The translations under genes were made by a program, and so were the position numbers. The notes below the pieces were generated by a model, which did not search any database, had not been told where the DNA came from, and saw nothing but the letters and a program-made list of their open reading frames with translations. From Endomicrobiia bacterium (GTDB lineage: Bacteria > Elusimicrobiota > Endomicrobiia > Endomicrobiales > Endomicrobiaceae), in contig BNVT01000075.1 of assembly GCA_025998295.1 (NCBI GenBank), positions 1 through 6,268 on the forward strand: a stretch of 6,268 bases of DNA. Direction: 5' to 3'. Positions 1 through 6,268 of the stretch are shown here, one piece after another. Every line of letters starts with the position of its first letter. The first letter of the stretch is position 1.

Positions 1-190
1 GTTAAAAGGTTCAAAATAGTCTCGAGAATAGATAAGTAATAGCAAAAGACGCTTTGGACTGCGATTTAACTTGGGTTGCAGGTATTTGTAATTCTAAAAT
101 TTAATACTTAGTTATGCAAGAGGTCTAATATTGATTATATTAAGTACCTCCTTACGAATACCTACGTCCCTTTGTATGAATTTTAAAAGG

Positions 191-199
191 TTATCCACA
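191..199 (+). promoter_or_regulatory. DnaA box (perfect consensus)
   Basis: The nonamer TTATCCACA matches the classical high-affinity DnaA box exactly. A perfect 9-mer in a 6-kb window could arise by chance, but its position before an AT-only stretch and replication-like genes supports a real site. Confidence 0.45.
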
Positions 200-268
200 A
201 GCGATTTTAGTGAGTTTTATAGATGACGTTTGATTATATTTTTTAAATTTTAAATTTTTCTGTAGAAA

Positions 269-297
269 TTAACGTTAAGAAGTCTTTAAGATATAAC
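269..297 (+). promoter_or_regulatory. Putative promoter for the 139-residue ORF
   Basis: A possible -35 box TTAACG (269-274, four of six consensus bases) is 17 nt from a -10 box TATAAC (292-297, five of six). Transcription would start near 304 and give a leader of about 75 nt, A-rich before the ribosome binding site. In AT-rich DNA such matches are common, so this is tentative. Confidence 0.3.
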
Positions 298-379
298 GCG
301 TTAAGACAGTAAAGCGATTTTCTTGCAAAAAAACTAAAAAAAACAAAAGACAAAAAAATATAAAAGAGAGGAGTAGGTA

Positions 380-799
380 ATGGTTTACAAACTAACCGAG
401 AGCGAAGAAGATTTACTAGATGAAATTAAAGATTATACTGGAGATACCCACAGTGATAAGTTCTTCATTGGAAAAATCAAGCAATTTGGTGTAGACCGTG
501 TTAGAGGAGCACTTTCAGAGACAGAGGAGATAGAAAGACAAGGAAAGCTCTTAACGACCCGAGCAAGGCGTCTTACCTATATGCTTAGACACAAGCCAAG
601 CAAAAACAATGATATACCACCTTACAAGGCAGCTAACAAGCCCACAAAGACAATTGGCAACAGAACAATTGACCATTCTAAAATCATTGAGATTATATCC
701 ACAACAAAAGGAGTAGATAAAAGCGCAGATGTACCGTTCATTGAAAGATCGTTAGCATCACCAAGAGAAACGAATAAATTTTTAAAAGTTGAACTTTGA
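380..799 (+). CDS. Hypothetical 139-residue protein, possibly plasmid replication-associated
   Basis: I do not recognise the family with confidence. The start is well supported: ATG at 380 follows a strong Shine-Dalgarno sequence, GAGAGGAG at 366-373, with a 6-nt spacer. The protein is hydrophilic, with no signal peptide or membrane segment. The N-terminal third is acidic (ESEEDLLDEIKDYTGD). Residues about 24-70 (HSDKFFIGKIKQFGVDRV, then RGALSETEEIERQGKL and TTRARRLTYMLR) resemble a short helical segment seen beside or at the end of plasmid and phage replication proteins, where a 'surface serine, aromatic, then ALSE...G...K/R' pattern recurs. The remainder is basic and looks poorly structured. 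It overlaps the following replication-initiator remnant by up to 11 nt if that uses TTG 789, which suggests co-transcription. A role in plasmid replication or maintenance is inferred from the neighbour and this weak resemblance. It could also be a truncated C-terminal piece of a larger gene. Confidence 0.55.
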   Translation: MVYKLTESEEDLLDEIKDYTGDTHSDKFFIGKIKQFGVDRVRGALSETEEIERQGKLLTTRARRLTYMLRHKPSKNNDIPPYKAANKPTKTIGNRTIDHSKIIEIISTTKGVDKSADVPFIERSLASPRETNKFLKVEL

Positions 800-1189
800 A
801 CAGATAATAATTTTTTTTACACAACCAACAAATTCAAAAAAGACTGAAAAAATAGTATTAATGCCTTATCCAACAACAGAACAAGGTGAAAAGAAAAATA
901 TAATACTCGTAAAAGGTAAGGCGTTTAAAAATGATGAACCAAAAGGAATGTTAAAAGTATTTCATAATCGTGTCTTGTATGCATTAACTTTAATATGGGA
1001 AAAATACGGAAAGCAATATCTAGAATATTTTGGTCATAAAACTAAAATTTGTTATTGCAATGTGTCAGTTAAAGAACTTGCTGGTATATTAGGATTTAAA
1101 AATTCATGTAATTTAGATGGAAGGCAATATACAAAAATGAAAGAGCCGTTGATGATTTAAACACCATTCCTTTCTATTTTGATTGTTAA
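789..1189 (+). pseudogene. Frameshifted N-terminal remnant of a plasmid-type replication initiator
   Basis: The open frame from TTG 789 (or ATG 861; neither has a clear Shine-Dalgarno) stops at 1160 after 123 codons. Residues about 54-123 look like the first winged helix of plasmid initiator (Rep) proteins: an amphipathic helix (VFHNRVLYALTLIWEKYGK), a strand (KICYCNVSVKELAGILGF) with the 'S..ELA..LG' recognition pattern, then a G-x-x-Y-x-x-(I/M)-K-x-x-L helix. Just before the stop, the next frame continues the expected motif: DDLNTIPFYFDC (1151-1186, stop 1187-1189) follows K-E-P-L directly if one base was lost near 1149-1151. A one-base deletion therefore seems to have truncated the gene. 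Even when repaired it would end after about 134 residues, lacking the second winged helix that initiators need, so I call it a pseudogene. The Rep assignment is by eye, from pattern only. Confidence 0.45.
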
Positions 1190-1195
1190 ACTATA

Positions 1196-1215
1196 CCCCA
1201 CAACTTGCTGCGGGG
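1196..1215 (-). repeat. GC-rich hairpin, possible transposon end
   Basis: CCCCACAACTTGCTGCGGGG is a 9-bp stem with a 2-base tip. As plus-strand RNA two pairs are A-C mismatches; as minus-strand RNA both become G-U wobbles and the whole stem can pair. It sits about 25 bases before the transposase-like stub, where IS200/IS605 elements carry their left-end hairpin. No U-run follows on either strand, so a simple rho-independent terminator is less likely. Confidence 0.4.
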
Positions 1216-1239
1216 AACCGCTTGTAGTGCAATTAGGCT

Positions 1240-1360
1240 ATGGAAACGCTTAAAAGTGGACAGCATAACTATCATTTTGTAACGCCCAAAAAAGCATAGA
1301 AAAGCTATATTTGGGAATCTAGAACGTTGTAATAGTCTAATTCAAATAACAAAAGAAATT
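1240..1360 (+). pseudogene. Frameshifted N-terminal stub resembling IS200/IS605 Y1 transposase (TnpA)
   Basis: From ATG 1240 the frame reads METLKSGQHNYHFVTPKK and stops at 1297. Moving one base within the A-run (1288-1293) gives HRKAIFGNLERCNSLI and on to a stop at 1361. Joined, 'NYHFV-TPKK-HRKAIFG...LI..I.KEI' resembles the first strand and helix of Y1/HUH transposases, whose N-termini typically read YHLVxxxKYRRKVxxG followed by an amphipathic helix. The catalytic H-x-H and tyrosine regions, which come later in the family, are absent, so it is a dead fragment of about 40 residues against a usual 130-150. Flanking hairpins (1196-1215 and 1427-1448) support the idea, since these transposases recognise subterminal hairpins. 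The match is short and the call is tentative. Confidence 0.35.
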
Positions 1361-1390
1361 TAATAACGCTACGAACATAGAGTTTGAACA

Positions 1391-1490
1391 AGAACAATTA
1401 CAGCTCTTCAATTTCTGCTGCTGATACCGCACAGAGCAAGCTGCGCGGAGGTTCATTGTTTTTGTGATAGGAGTTAGCTGTAATTCTTTT
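1391..1490. repeat. Nested inverted repeat (about 100-nt cruciform-like element)
   Basis: The outer arms AATTACAGCT (1396-1405) and AGCTGTAATT (1476-1485) are perfect 10-bp complements, extended outward by a few more pairs (1391-1394 with 1487-1490). Inside lies a GC-rich hairpin: CCGCACAG (1427-1434) pairs with CTGCGCGG (1441-1448), with one A-C mismatch and a 6-base loop AGCAAG. The inner hairpin shares the CTTGCT core with the hairpin at 1196-1215, read on the appropriate strands. It may be the other end of the decayed IS200-like element, a small palindromic mobile element, or a structured RNA. I cannot distinguish these. Confidence 0.45.
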
Positions 1491-2125
1491 GATTCTCTTT
1501 TTATGTTTGTATAAGCATATTATAAGTATACCGTCTGTTGATGATCGAAATCAGGTTAATCAGTCCGGTGAGAAGACAGTAAACTAATTTTCTACGTTGC
1601 TCTGTGAAAAACGAACAAAAGATACTGTATATCATTTGTCTCTTGTCGCAATTTCTGATTTACTAATGGGTCCGGTTGTTTTTTTAACGGCTTGGGCGGC
1701 GAATTTTGCTATAGTGAACTAACTTAAAACGTCGATATGTATTTAACCTTAACGCCTCTACCAATCTCTCATGAAAATCTTATGCGTTCAAAGATGCTAG
1801 CATTTTTCTATTTCCTATTATGTCAATATTATGACCGCAAAAGGAGATGGAAAAATAGATGAAAATGCCTCTATTTTGCAACATACATACGGCGGTTTGC
1901 GATTGCCACTCTCTAATACCCCGACGGACTGACTACTACGTCCAGGCACCTCTTTCAAAGAAAAAAGAGAAGGGCTAACGACATAAACAGAGAGAAGACG
2001 ATAACAGTTGTAGGGGCATTTAATTCCCAATTTTTGCAAAAAAGAGGTGGTAGGCGCAGCTTGATTTGAGGGTATATATAAAGTGGAAATTAATAGCAAC
2101 TTCACAAAGGTGGTAACGGAACGAA

Positions 2126-2153
2126 GTGACAACAACTAACAAACATATATATT
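2126..2153 (+). promoter_or_regulatory. Putative promoter of the cobO-btuFCD operon
   Basis: The -35 box GTGACA (2126-2131, five of six consensus bases) is 16 nt from the -10 box TATATT (2148-2153, five of six). Transcription would start near 2160, leaving a leader of only about 24 nt before the cobO start at 2184. A leader that short has no room for a cobalamin riboswitch. If a different, more distant promoter is used, the leader would include the unassigned region upstream. Confidence 0.4.
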
Positions 2154-2183
2154 TTATGCGTTTGTCGCCACGGAGAGTCCTCT

Positions 2184-2699
2184 ATGATAATTATAAATAC
2201 AGGAAACGGCAAGGGGAAAACCACTGCTGCTATGGGACAGATGCTTCGTTCTTTAGGGCATGGTTTTAAAGTTTGTTTAATACAATTATTTAAAAGTGAA
2301 AGTTTTTATGGAGAACAGAAAATTTTAACTAAATTAGATAATTTAGATTTTTTTTCTTTTGCAAAAAAACATCCTTATTGTGTTAAAGGCATAAGTCCCA
2401 AAGAAGTAAGAACACAATGTGCTGTGGCAATGAGAAAAATAAAAGAGATTGCAGATAACAATAAGAAGTACGACTTAATTGTTTTAGAAGAATTTACTAT
2501 TGCGTTAAGAGATAAATTTATAGACGAAAATGAATTTATTACGTTTGTTAAGCAATTATCTAAAGAATCAGATGTAATAGTAACAGGCAGAAGTGCTTCT
2601 TGGGCGTTGATTGATGCGGCAGATTTGGTCACAGAGATGAAAGAAATTAAACATCCTTACAACAAAGGAATTCAATCCAAAAAAGGCATAGAGTATTGA
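2184..2699 (+). CDS. cobO: Cob(I)alamin / cob(I)yrinate a,c-diamide adenosyltransferase (CobO/BtuR/CobA type)
   Basis: This cytoplasmic enzyme transfers the 5'-deoxyadenosyl group of ATP to the cobalt of a reduced corrinoid, giving the coenzyme form of B12. Seen in the 171-residue sequence: P-loop GNGKGKTT (residues 7-14); LIQLFKS (32-38), the position of the family's QF-K-G; the Walker-B-like strand LIVLEE (98-103), where most members have VLDE; TGR (134-136); ADLVTEM (146-152); and a C-terminal KHPY..GI..KKGIEY, all in family order. It lacks the N-terminal extension of some members and begins directly at the first strand. ATG 2184 has GGAG at 2172-2175 with an 8-nt spacer. It is the first gene of the operon, 7 nt before btuF. 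With a B12 importer as partner and no corrin-ring synthesis genes here, salvage is the likely role rather than de novo synthesis. The family call is firm; the preferred substrate is not determined. Confidence 0.93.
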   Translation: MIIINTGNGKGKTTAAMGQMLRSLGHGFKVCLIQLFKSESFYGEQKILTKLDNLDFFSFAKKHPYCVKGISPKEVRTQCAVAMRKIKEIADNNKKYDLIVLEEFTIALRDKFIDENEFITFVKQLSKESDVIVTGRSASWALIDAADLVTEMKEIKHPYNKGIQSKKGIEY

Positions 2700-2706
2700 C
2701 AATAAA

Positions 2707-3561
2707 ATGAAATTTAAAATTAAAAAATTACAACAAATTTGCATTGTCGCAATATTATTTCTTTTTGCAAATAATTTGTGTGCAAAAGAGTACAAACGTA
2801 TTATTTCATTGGCGCCATCAGTTACAGAAAGTCTTTACGAATTGGGCGAGGAGCAGTTTGTAAAAGGCGTAACAATTTATTGTCCTAAAGGAATAATAAA
2901 AAAAGAAATTACAGGCACGTTTTTAGAACCGAATATAGAAAAAATAGCTTTACTTAATCCTGACTTAATTATTGCCACTAAAGATGGCAATGATGAAAGA
3001 GCGGTTGAAAAACTCAAACGTCTTGGTTATGAAGTGTATGTTGTTGAAATGGCAGAGAGTTTTAACGATATATGCACCAATTATTATAATCTCTCAGAAA
3101 AACTTGATAAAACAAAAGAAGCAAAAAAAAGAATAGATAAGGCAATATATTTGGTAGAAAAAATTTATAATAAATTAAAGAGCGTTAAAGAGACAAGATT
3201 GTTTTGGGAGATAGAATCGAAACCATTATGTACGGCAGGCAGCAAAAGTTTTATGAATGATTACAATCACTATACAAAAACAATAAATATATATAAAAAC
3301 ATTGATGCACGATATCCGTTTGTTAATACGGAAGATGTTATTGAACGTAACCCTGATATTATAATGCTTGTGAATATGGGATGTATTAACAATGAAGAAA
3401 TACAAAATTGGCGCAAATATAAAATGATAAACGCTGTAAAAAACAATAGAATTTTTATAATCGATTCTGGCGGCATGTTTACACCCACTCCCTTGACTTT
3501 CGCAAAAGGCGTAGAAGTACTTGCAAACACTATATATGGGGATATATTTAATGATAAATAA
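2707..3561 (+). CDS. btuF: Periplasmic cobalamin-binding protein BtuF of the B12 ABC transporter
   Basis: The protein captures a corrinoid in the periplasm and docks on BtuCD. The 284-residue sequence starts with a signal peptide: KFKIKK, a hydrophobic core (11-21), and likely signal peptidase I cleavage after LCA (24-26). There is no proper lipobox, which suggests a soluble periplasmic protein in a diderm. The mature part opens with RIISLAPSVTESLYELG (31-47) and G-V-T-x-Y-C-P (54-60), typical of the class III (BtuF/FhuD-like) fold. A long charged helix around 120-160 would link the two lobes. E78 (in NIEKIALLNPDLIIA) and E209 (in NTEDVIERNPDIIM) align with E. coli BtuF Glu72 and Glu202, which salt-bridge to BtuC. 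The Shine-Dalgarno is weak; a 7-nt gap from cobO suggests coupled translation. Related proteins bind haem or siderophores; B12 is inferred mainly from the cobO linkage. Confidence 0.88.
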   Translation: MKFKIKKLQQICIVAILFLFANNLCAKEYKRIISLAPSVTESLYELGEEQFVKGVTIYCPKGIIKKEITGTFLEPNIEKIALLNPDLIIATKDGNDERAVEKLKRLGYEVYVVEMAESFNDICTNYYNLSEKLDKTKEAKKRIDKAIYLVEKIYNKLKSVKETRLFWEIESKPLCTAGSKSFMNDYNHYTKTINIYKNIDARYPFVNTEDVIERNPDIIMLVNMGCINNEEIQNWRKYKMINAVKNNRIFIIDSGGMFTPTPLTFAKGVEVLANTIYGDIFNDK

Positions 3562-4546
3562 AAAGTGTGCATATATACTCATGTTGGTTTTAGTCGTTGC
3601 CGCATTTTTATTTTCTTTAATAAGCGGTACGGTTGACATATCTTGTGTTGATGCAGTAAAAGCGCTGTTTGGTAATAATGTAGATGAAACTACAACCTCA
3701 ATAATCAGACATGTACGTTTTCCGCATTCTATTATGGCTTGTATTACAGGCGCAGGACTTGCGATAAGTGGATGTGTTTTTCAGGGAATATTAAAAAATC
3801 CTCTAGCCGATCCTTTTACTTTAGGCGTCTCAAGCGGTGCTATTTTTGGCGTTGCAATAGCTTTTATTTCAGGACTTGCGACTGTAACGAGTTTTTCTGT
3901 TACGGTTTGTGCTTTTTTAGGAAGCTTGCTTTCTACACTAATTGTATATTTGCTTAGCATGTATAAAAGATTTGGTTCAAACTCTATGGTTTTGTCAGGT
4001 GTTATTACAAGTTATATGTTTTCGGCGGCGGTTATGCTAATATTTGCGCTGTCTCCCGCCACTAATATTCAATCTGCTTTTGCCTGGCTTATAGGTACTC
4101 TTACAATATTTGATGAAAGGATGATTTTATTTGTCGCAATTATTGTAATTTTAGGCTCAGTAGTCTTATCTTTATCCGGAAATATTATCAACACCATATC
4201 TTTGGGTGGTGAAAAATCTAGAACATTAGGGATAAATATTGAAAGAAGCATAAAATTTTTATTTCTTACAGCTTCTTTTATAACAGCGGCGACGGTTTCG
4301 GTTTGCGGTATTATAGGCTTTGTTGGCTTAATTACACCTCATATAATGAGAAAGATTGTTGGTACAAATAATATGATTTTAATACCTGTTTCTGCTTTTG
4401 CAGGCGCATTTTTTTTATTGACGTGCGATACCATAGCCAGAACCTTATTTAAGCCTATGGTAATACCTGTAGGAGTAATTACAAATATAATTGGTGGTTC
4501 TTTTTTTGTTTTTTTACTGTTGAAAAGGGAGAATAGTATTGCATGA
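3551..4546 (+). CDS. btuC: B12 ABC transporter permease BtuC (FecCD family)
   Basis: This inner-membrane permease works as a dimer to carry the corrinoid delivered by BtuF into the cytoplasm. I place the start at ATG 3551, which has GGGGA (3538-3542) 8 nt upstream; this gives 331 residues, a normal length, and an 11-nt overlap with btuF. A frame-open TTG at 3521 and ATG at 3536 are less likely. Hallmarks: first membrane helix (about 8-24); VRFPH (55-59), then GAGLAISGCVFQGILKNPLA (67-86) and LGVSSGA; GGEKSRTLGI, the coupling-helix region that contacts the ATPase; IIGFVGLITPHIMR; and CDTIAR...IPVGVITNIIGGSFFVFLL at the C-terminus. About ten membrane helices are expected. R56 and R297 match E. 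coli BtuC Arg56 and Arg295, but the Arg59 position is His. The last four bases overlap the btuD start (ATGA). Confidence 0.92.
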   Translation: MINKKCAYILMLVLVVAAFLFSLISGTVDISCVDAVKALFGNNVDETTTSIIRHVRFPHSIMACITGAGLAISGCVFQGILKNPLADPFTLGVSSGAIFGVAIAFISGLATVTSFSVTVCAFLGSLLSTLIVYLLSMYKRFGSNSMVLSGVITSYMFSAAVMLIFALSPATNIQSAFAWLIGTLTIFDERMILFVAIIVILGSVVLSLSGNIINTISLGGEKSRTLGINIERSIKFLFLTASFITAATVSVCGIIGFVGLITPHIMRKIVGTNNMILIPVSAFAGAFFLLTCDTIARTLFKPMVIPVGVITNIIGGSFFVFLLLKRENSIA

Positions 4547-5328
4547 TACGTATAGAAAATATCTCAGCTGGTTACTTAAATAGAACTGTTTTAAAAAAAA
4601 TTTCATGCAATATAGGCAGTAAAGATTTTTTCGGTATAATAGGAAAAAACGGAGCCGGGAAGAGCACTCTTTTAAAAGTTCTGTGTAAACTAATCAAGCC
4701 GTATTTGGGAAATATATTTATAGATAATAAGAACATTAATTTTTTTACAAAAAAAGATTTCGCTAAAACAATATCTTTTTTACCCCAATATGTAGACACT
4801 TCACTACCTTTTACGGTTTATGAATTTATAATGTTTGGTAGATATTCTTATATGAATATGTTTAAAATACCTTCAGACAGCGATTACGCCATCGTAAAAA
4901 AAGTTATGGATTTTTTACATATAATGGATTTTGCGGAAAGAAAAATTAATGCACTTTCCGGAGGTGAGAAGCAAAAAGTTTTAATAGCGCAAGTTTTGGC
5001 ACAGGAGACCGATATCATTGTTTTTGACGAACCTACATCGCATTTAGATATTGGCAGCCAAAATAAACTTTTGGAAATTCTAAGAGATTTAAATGAAAAG
5101 TATAATAAGACTGTAATTTTAACTTTACACGATTTGAATGCTGCTGGAGAATTTTGTAACAAACTTGTTCTAATGGAAAACGGAGAGATTTGCAATTGTG
5201 GAACGCCTAAAGAAGTTATAAATTATAAAGATATTGAGAGAGTTTACGATACGACAGTTGTTGTGAAAACAAATCCAATTTCAGATAAACCTTATGTTAT
5301 ACCTGTAAGCAGAATAAAAGAGCACTGA
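4543..5328 (+). CDS. btuD: B12 ABC transporter ATP-binding protein BtuD
   Basis: This ATPase powers import through BtuC. All nucleotide-binding motifs are intact in the 261 residues: Walker A GKNGAGKST (34-42), Q-loop FLPQ (Q82), signature LSGGEKQ (138-144), Walker B IIVFDE (158-163), D-loop SHLD (166-169) and switch histidine H196 in LTLHDLNAA. The EFIMFGR segment after the Q-loop (94-100) and a C-terminal 'G.P.EV...' stretch (GTPKEVI) are typical of the siderophore/B12 (FepC/BtuD) subgroup. ATG 4543 overlaps the btuC stop as ATGA, and AGGGAG at 4526-4531 lies 11 nt upstream, so translation is probably coupled and the two subunits kept in balance. It is the last gene of the operon. FepC-type siderophore ATPases look alike, so the substrate is inferred from cobO and the BtuF residues. 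Confidence 0.9.
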   Translation: MIRIENISAGYLNRTVLKKISCNIGSKDFFGIIGKNGAGKSTLLKVLCKLIKPYLGNIFIDNKNINFFTKKDFAKTISFLPQYVDTSLPFTVYEFIMFGRYSYMNMFKIPSDSDYAIVKKVMDFLHIMDFAERKINALSGGEKQKVLIAQVLAQETDIIVFDEPTSHLDIGSQNKLLEILRDLNEKYNKTVILTLHDLNAAGEFCNKLVLMENGEICNCGTPKEVINYKDIERVYDTTVVVKTNPISDKPYVIPVSRIKEH

Positions 5329-5491
5329 ATTTATAGTCAACCCAACTTCTACATTGATATACTTTGTATTAGCTCAAAAAAATAGATACAGTACGCTTTT
5401 AATGAATTTTTGAATATTTGCTTTGAGGTACATTGGCTGTAAAATCTAAAAACACACATTAAACTGTTTTTGTCGTTTATAATCGAAATTT

Positions 5492-5511
5492 GTAGCAAAG
5501 ATATGGCAAAA
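5492..5511 (+). repeat. Leader module, copy 1
   Basis: GTAGCAAAG followed at once by ATATGGCAAAA, with TATAAT at 5478-5483 upstream. Copy 2 is at 5678-5702: the first nine bases are identical and 10 of the next 11 match after a 5-nt insertion. In each copy about 16-17 nt separate the module from an ATG. Confidence 0.45.
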
Positions 5512-5635
5512 TCACAAAGAGATGATTTATGTATAAAAACATGCCACTTATTGAAAGCCTGCAGTTGTTTTTATCCGTTTGTTTTTGTTTGACGAAAGCC
5601 CAACATGTTATAAGATTCTGCAATATTCTAAATAG

Positions 5636-5664
5636 TTGCTTAATAAAAAATTTATAGCTATAAT
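5636..5664 (+). promoter_or_regulatory. Promoter of the lipoprotein gene
   Basis: A perfect -10 box TATAAT (5659-5664) lies 17 nt after TTGCTT (5636-5641), which matches only the TTG of the -35 consensus. Transcription would begin around 5671 and give a leader of about 48 nt containing module copy 2 and the ribosome binding site. Confidence 0.55.
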
Positions 5665-5677
5665 ACAACCTTACTAG

Positions 5678-5702
5678 GTAGCAAAGTGATTATATGGTAA
5701 AA
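5678..5702 (+). repeat. Leader module, copy 2
   Basis: GTAGCAAAG (5678-5686), a 5-nt insert, then ATATGGTAAAA (5692-5702). It lies in the 5' leader of the lipoprotein gene, just ahead of its Shine-Dalgarno. It repeats 5492-5511 in the same orientation at a distance of 186 nt. Confidence 0.45.
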
Positions 5703-5718
5703 AACAGGAGAAAAGCTT

Positions 5719-6252
5719 ATGAAAACAAAAACAAGTGCAATGTTAAGCATGATTGTGTTATTTGGTTTAATGTTAAGTTCGTGCAGTAGCAATGACACTG
5801 GATTTGTAAGCAGAAGGCGTGCTACTCCAGGCGGTCCAAACTCGAATGGTTCAAACCCAAGTGGTTTCCCACCGGGAGGTCCAAACCAATCTCTAAATCC
5901 ACGCCCAAGTAGCTCGAGTTCAAGTTCAAGTTCAAATGAACTGCCGCCTTCGCCCCCGCAACGGCAACAGTATAGTACTAAGCGTAGGAGAGGCACAGGT
6001 GCAGGCATGGACGACACGGATACAGGTGGTCGCGGGGCGTTTTCACCTAGTTCATCATCCTCGTCAAGTATCCTGCCAAGTGCACCACCATTAATTGAAC
6101 TACGCAAATGCAGTAATATAAGGTTGTATACTGACGGCAAGACCTATTGCAGCTATAAAACCGAGAACTCCTCCAAATTCGCGCTTGTCGCTCCTAAATA
6201 TGGTGTCGGGGGGGGGGGGGGGGGGTGGGGCACTCCCGGCATCTTTTTTTAA
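5719..6252 (+). CDS. Low-complexity Ser/Pro/Gly lipoprotein with in-frame poly-G tract (candidate phase-variable)
   Basis: I do not recognise a family. The 177-residue product starts at ATG 5719 with AGGAG at 5706-5710 (8-nt spacer). It has a lipoprotein signal: KTK, a hydrophobic core, and the lipobox LSSC with the lipidated cysteine at residue 22, so it is membrane-anchored and probably surface-exposed. Residues about 33-60 are Gly/Pro/Asn-rich with two GGPN motifs. Two serine runs follow, nine (about 64-72) and seven (about 111-117), each preceded by proline, with proline- and arginine-rich spacers. A more ordinary segment (about 125-160, LIELRKCSNIRLYTDGKTYC) ends at a run of six glycines, encoded wholly by an 18-G tract (6208-6225), then WGTPGIFF and stop. 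Losing or gaining one base in the tract opens frames that run past the window end, so the true protein may be longer. The 5800-6090 part is much richer in G+C than its neighbours. Function unknown. Confidence 0.7.
   Translation: MKTKTSAMLSMIVLFGLMLSSCSSNDTGFVSRRRATPGGPNSNGSNPSGFPPGGPNQSLNPRPSSSSSSSSSNELPPSPPQRQQYSTKRRRGTGAGMDDTDTGGRGAFSPSSSSSSSILPSAPPLIELRKCSNIRLYTDGKTYCSYKTENSSKFALVAPKYGVGGGGGGWGTPGIFF
5917..5934 (+). repeat. Tandem hexamer AGTTCA x3 in the serine run
   Basis: Three perfect copies of AGTTCA (5917-5922, 5923-5928, 5929-5934) encode six of the nine serines of the first run. Flanking serine codons differ (AGT, AGC, TCG), so only this part looks like recent repeat expansion. 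Copy-number change would alter the run by two serines without shifting frame. Confidence 0.6.
6208..6225 (+). repeat. Poly-G tract (G18), candidate contingency locus
   Basis: Eighteen consecutive G residues, followed by T and four more G, lie in an otherwise AT-rich window. The tract is in frame in the lipoprotein gene and encodes six glycines. Homopolymers this long mutate readily by slipped-strand mispairing and are classical phase-variation switches. Basecalling or assembly error in tract length is also possible. Confidence 0.85.
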
Positions 6253-6268
6253 AACATTCCGTGTCGTT

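Larger units (their letters stand above)
1..379. other. Gene-free region resembling a replication origin
   Basis: I see no credible coding region here. The stretch contains a perfect DnaA-box match TTATCCACA (191-199). About 35 bases further on is an almost pure A/T segment (about 232-259) that could be a DNA unwinding element. The heptamer GCGATTT occurs three times (61-67, 201-207, 314-320), CGTTAAGA twice (273-280 and 299-306), and AACGCGTT is a perfect palindrome (295-302). A box, AT-rich DNA and short repeats just upstream of replication-like genes is the usual arrangement of a plasmid origin. With one DnaA box and repeats of only 7-8 bases, this is an inference. It could also be a long 5' region of the following gene. 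Confidence 0.35.
1190..2183. other. About 1 kb without an intact gene: decayed mobile DNA and unassigned sequence
   Basis: No reading frame here has both a good start signal and a recognisable family. The left part (about 1196-1490) holds two GC-rich hairpins, a broken transposase-like stub and a nested inverted repeat, listed separately. The centre (about 1490-1815) is AT-rich. It has only a 44-codon open stretch with a membrane-like segment (1588-1719, LLMGPVVFLTAW), which has no start and is unassigned. The right part (about 1815-2120) is visibly richer in G+C. It carries a 105-codon open frame on the minus strand (2135 to 1818, TTG start, no Shine-Dalgarno) overlapped by a 33-codon plus-strand stretch (1831-1929), and I could assign neither. 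The last 60 bases are the promoter and leader of the B12 operon. Confidence 0.6.
5329..5718. other. Intergenic region with duplicated leader module
   Basis: No convincing gene is present. After btuD there is no strong terminator; the best candidate is a weak A/T hairpin, AAAAACA (5448-5454) with TGTTTTT (5465-5471). A short leader-like module occurs twice (see repeat entries), the second copy directly before the lipoprotein gene. A 42-codon open frame starts at ATG 5529 (MYKNMPLIESLQLFLSVC...) and ends at 5657. It follows the first module copy and has AAGAG 8 nt upstream, but its end runs through the lipoprotein promoter and it has no recognisable family, so I do not call it a gene. A 63-codon minus-strand frame over the same DNA is equally unsupported. 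Confidence 0.5.

Overview
The window is AT-rich, standard-code bacterial DNA; TGA ends several genes. An export signal without a lipobox on the solute-binding protein, plus a separate lipoprotein, fits a diderm (Gram-negative-type) cell. The AT bias, broken genes and B12 salvage suggest a host-associated or reduced genome. Elusimicrobiota/Endomicrobium-like bacteria came to mind, but nothing here proves a lineage.

Layout. (1) Positions 1-379: no gene. This stretch has a perfect DnaA box (TTATCCACA), an AT-only stretch, short repeats and a likely promoter, and looks like a replication origin. (2) Positions 380-1189: a 139-residue protein of unknown function, then what looks like the N-terminal winged-helix domain of a plasmid-type replication initiator, broken by a single-base frameshift. 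Regions 1 and 2 together resemble a decayed plasmid replicon. (3) Positions 1190-2183: about 1 kb with no intact gene. It holds two GC-rich hairpins around a frameshifted stub resembling an IS200/IS605 (Y1/HUH) transposase, a nested inverted repeat, and open stretches I cannot assign. (4) Positions 2184-5328: the one well-preserved unit, a tight four-gene cobamide salvage operon, cobO-btuF-btuC-btuD (7-nt gap, 11-nt overlap, 4-nt overlap). A good promoter sits just upstream. I could not find a cobalamin riboswitch. (5) Positions 5329-5718: an intergenic region with a duplicated leader module and a near-consensus promoter. (6) Positions 5719-6252: a low-complexity Ser/Pro/Gly lipoprotein. It has an 18-G homopolymer near its 3' end, in frame, and both alternative frames stay open to the window end.

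How the genes work together. BtuF captures a cobamide in the periplasm, BtuC carries it across the inner membrane powered by BtuD, and CobO attaches the adenosyl group to make the coenzyme. No outer-membrane receptor (BtuB) lies in the window. The most notable feature is the G18 tract, which looks like a phase-variation switch on a surface lipoprotein. The replicon and transposase debris on the left marks a region of past mobile DNA.
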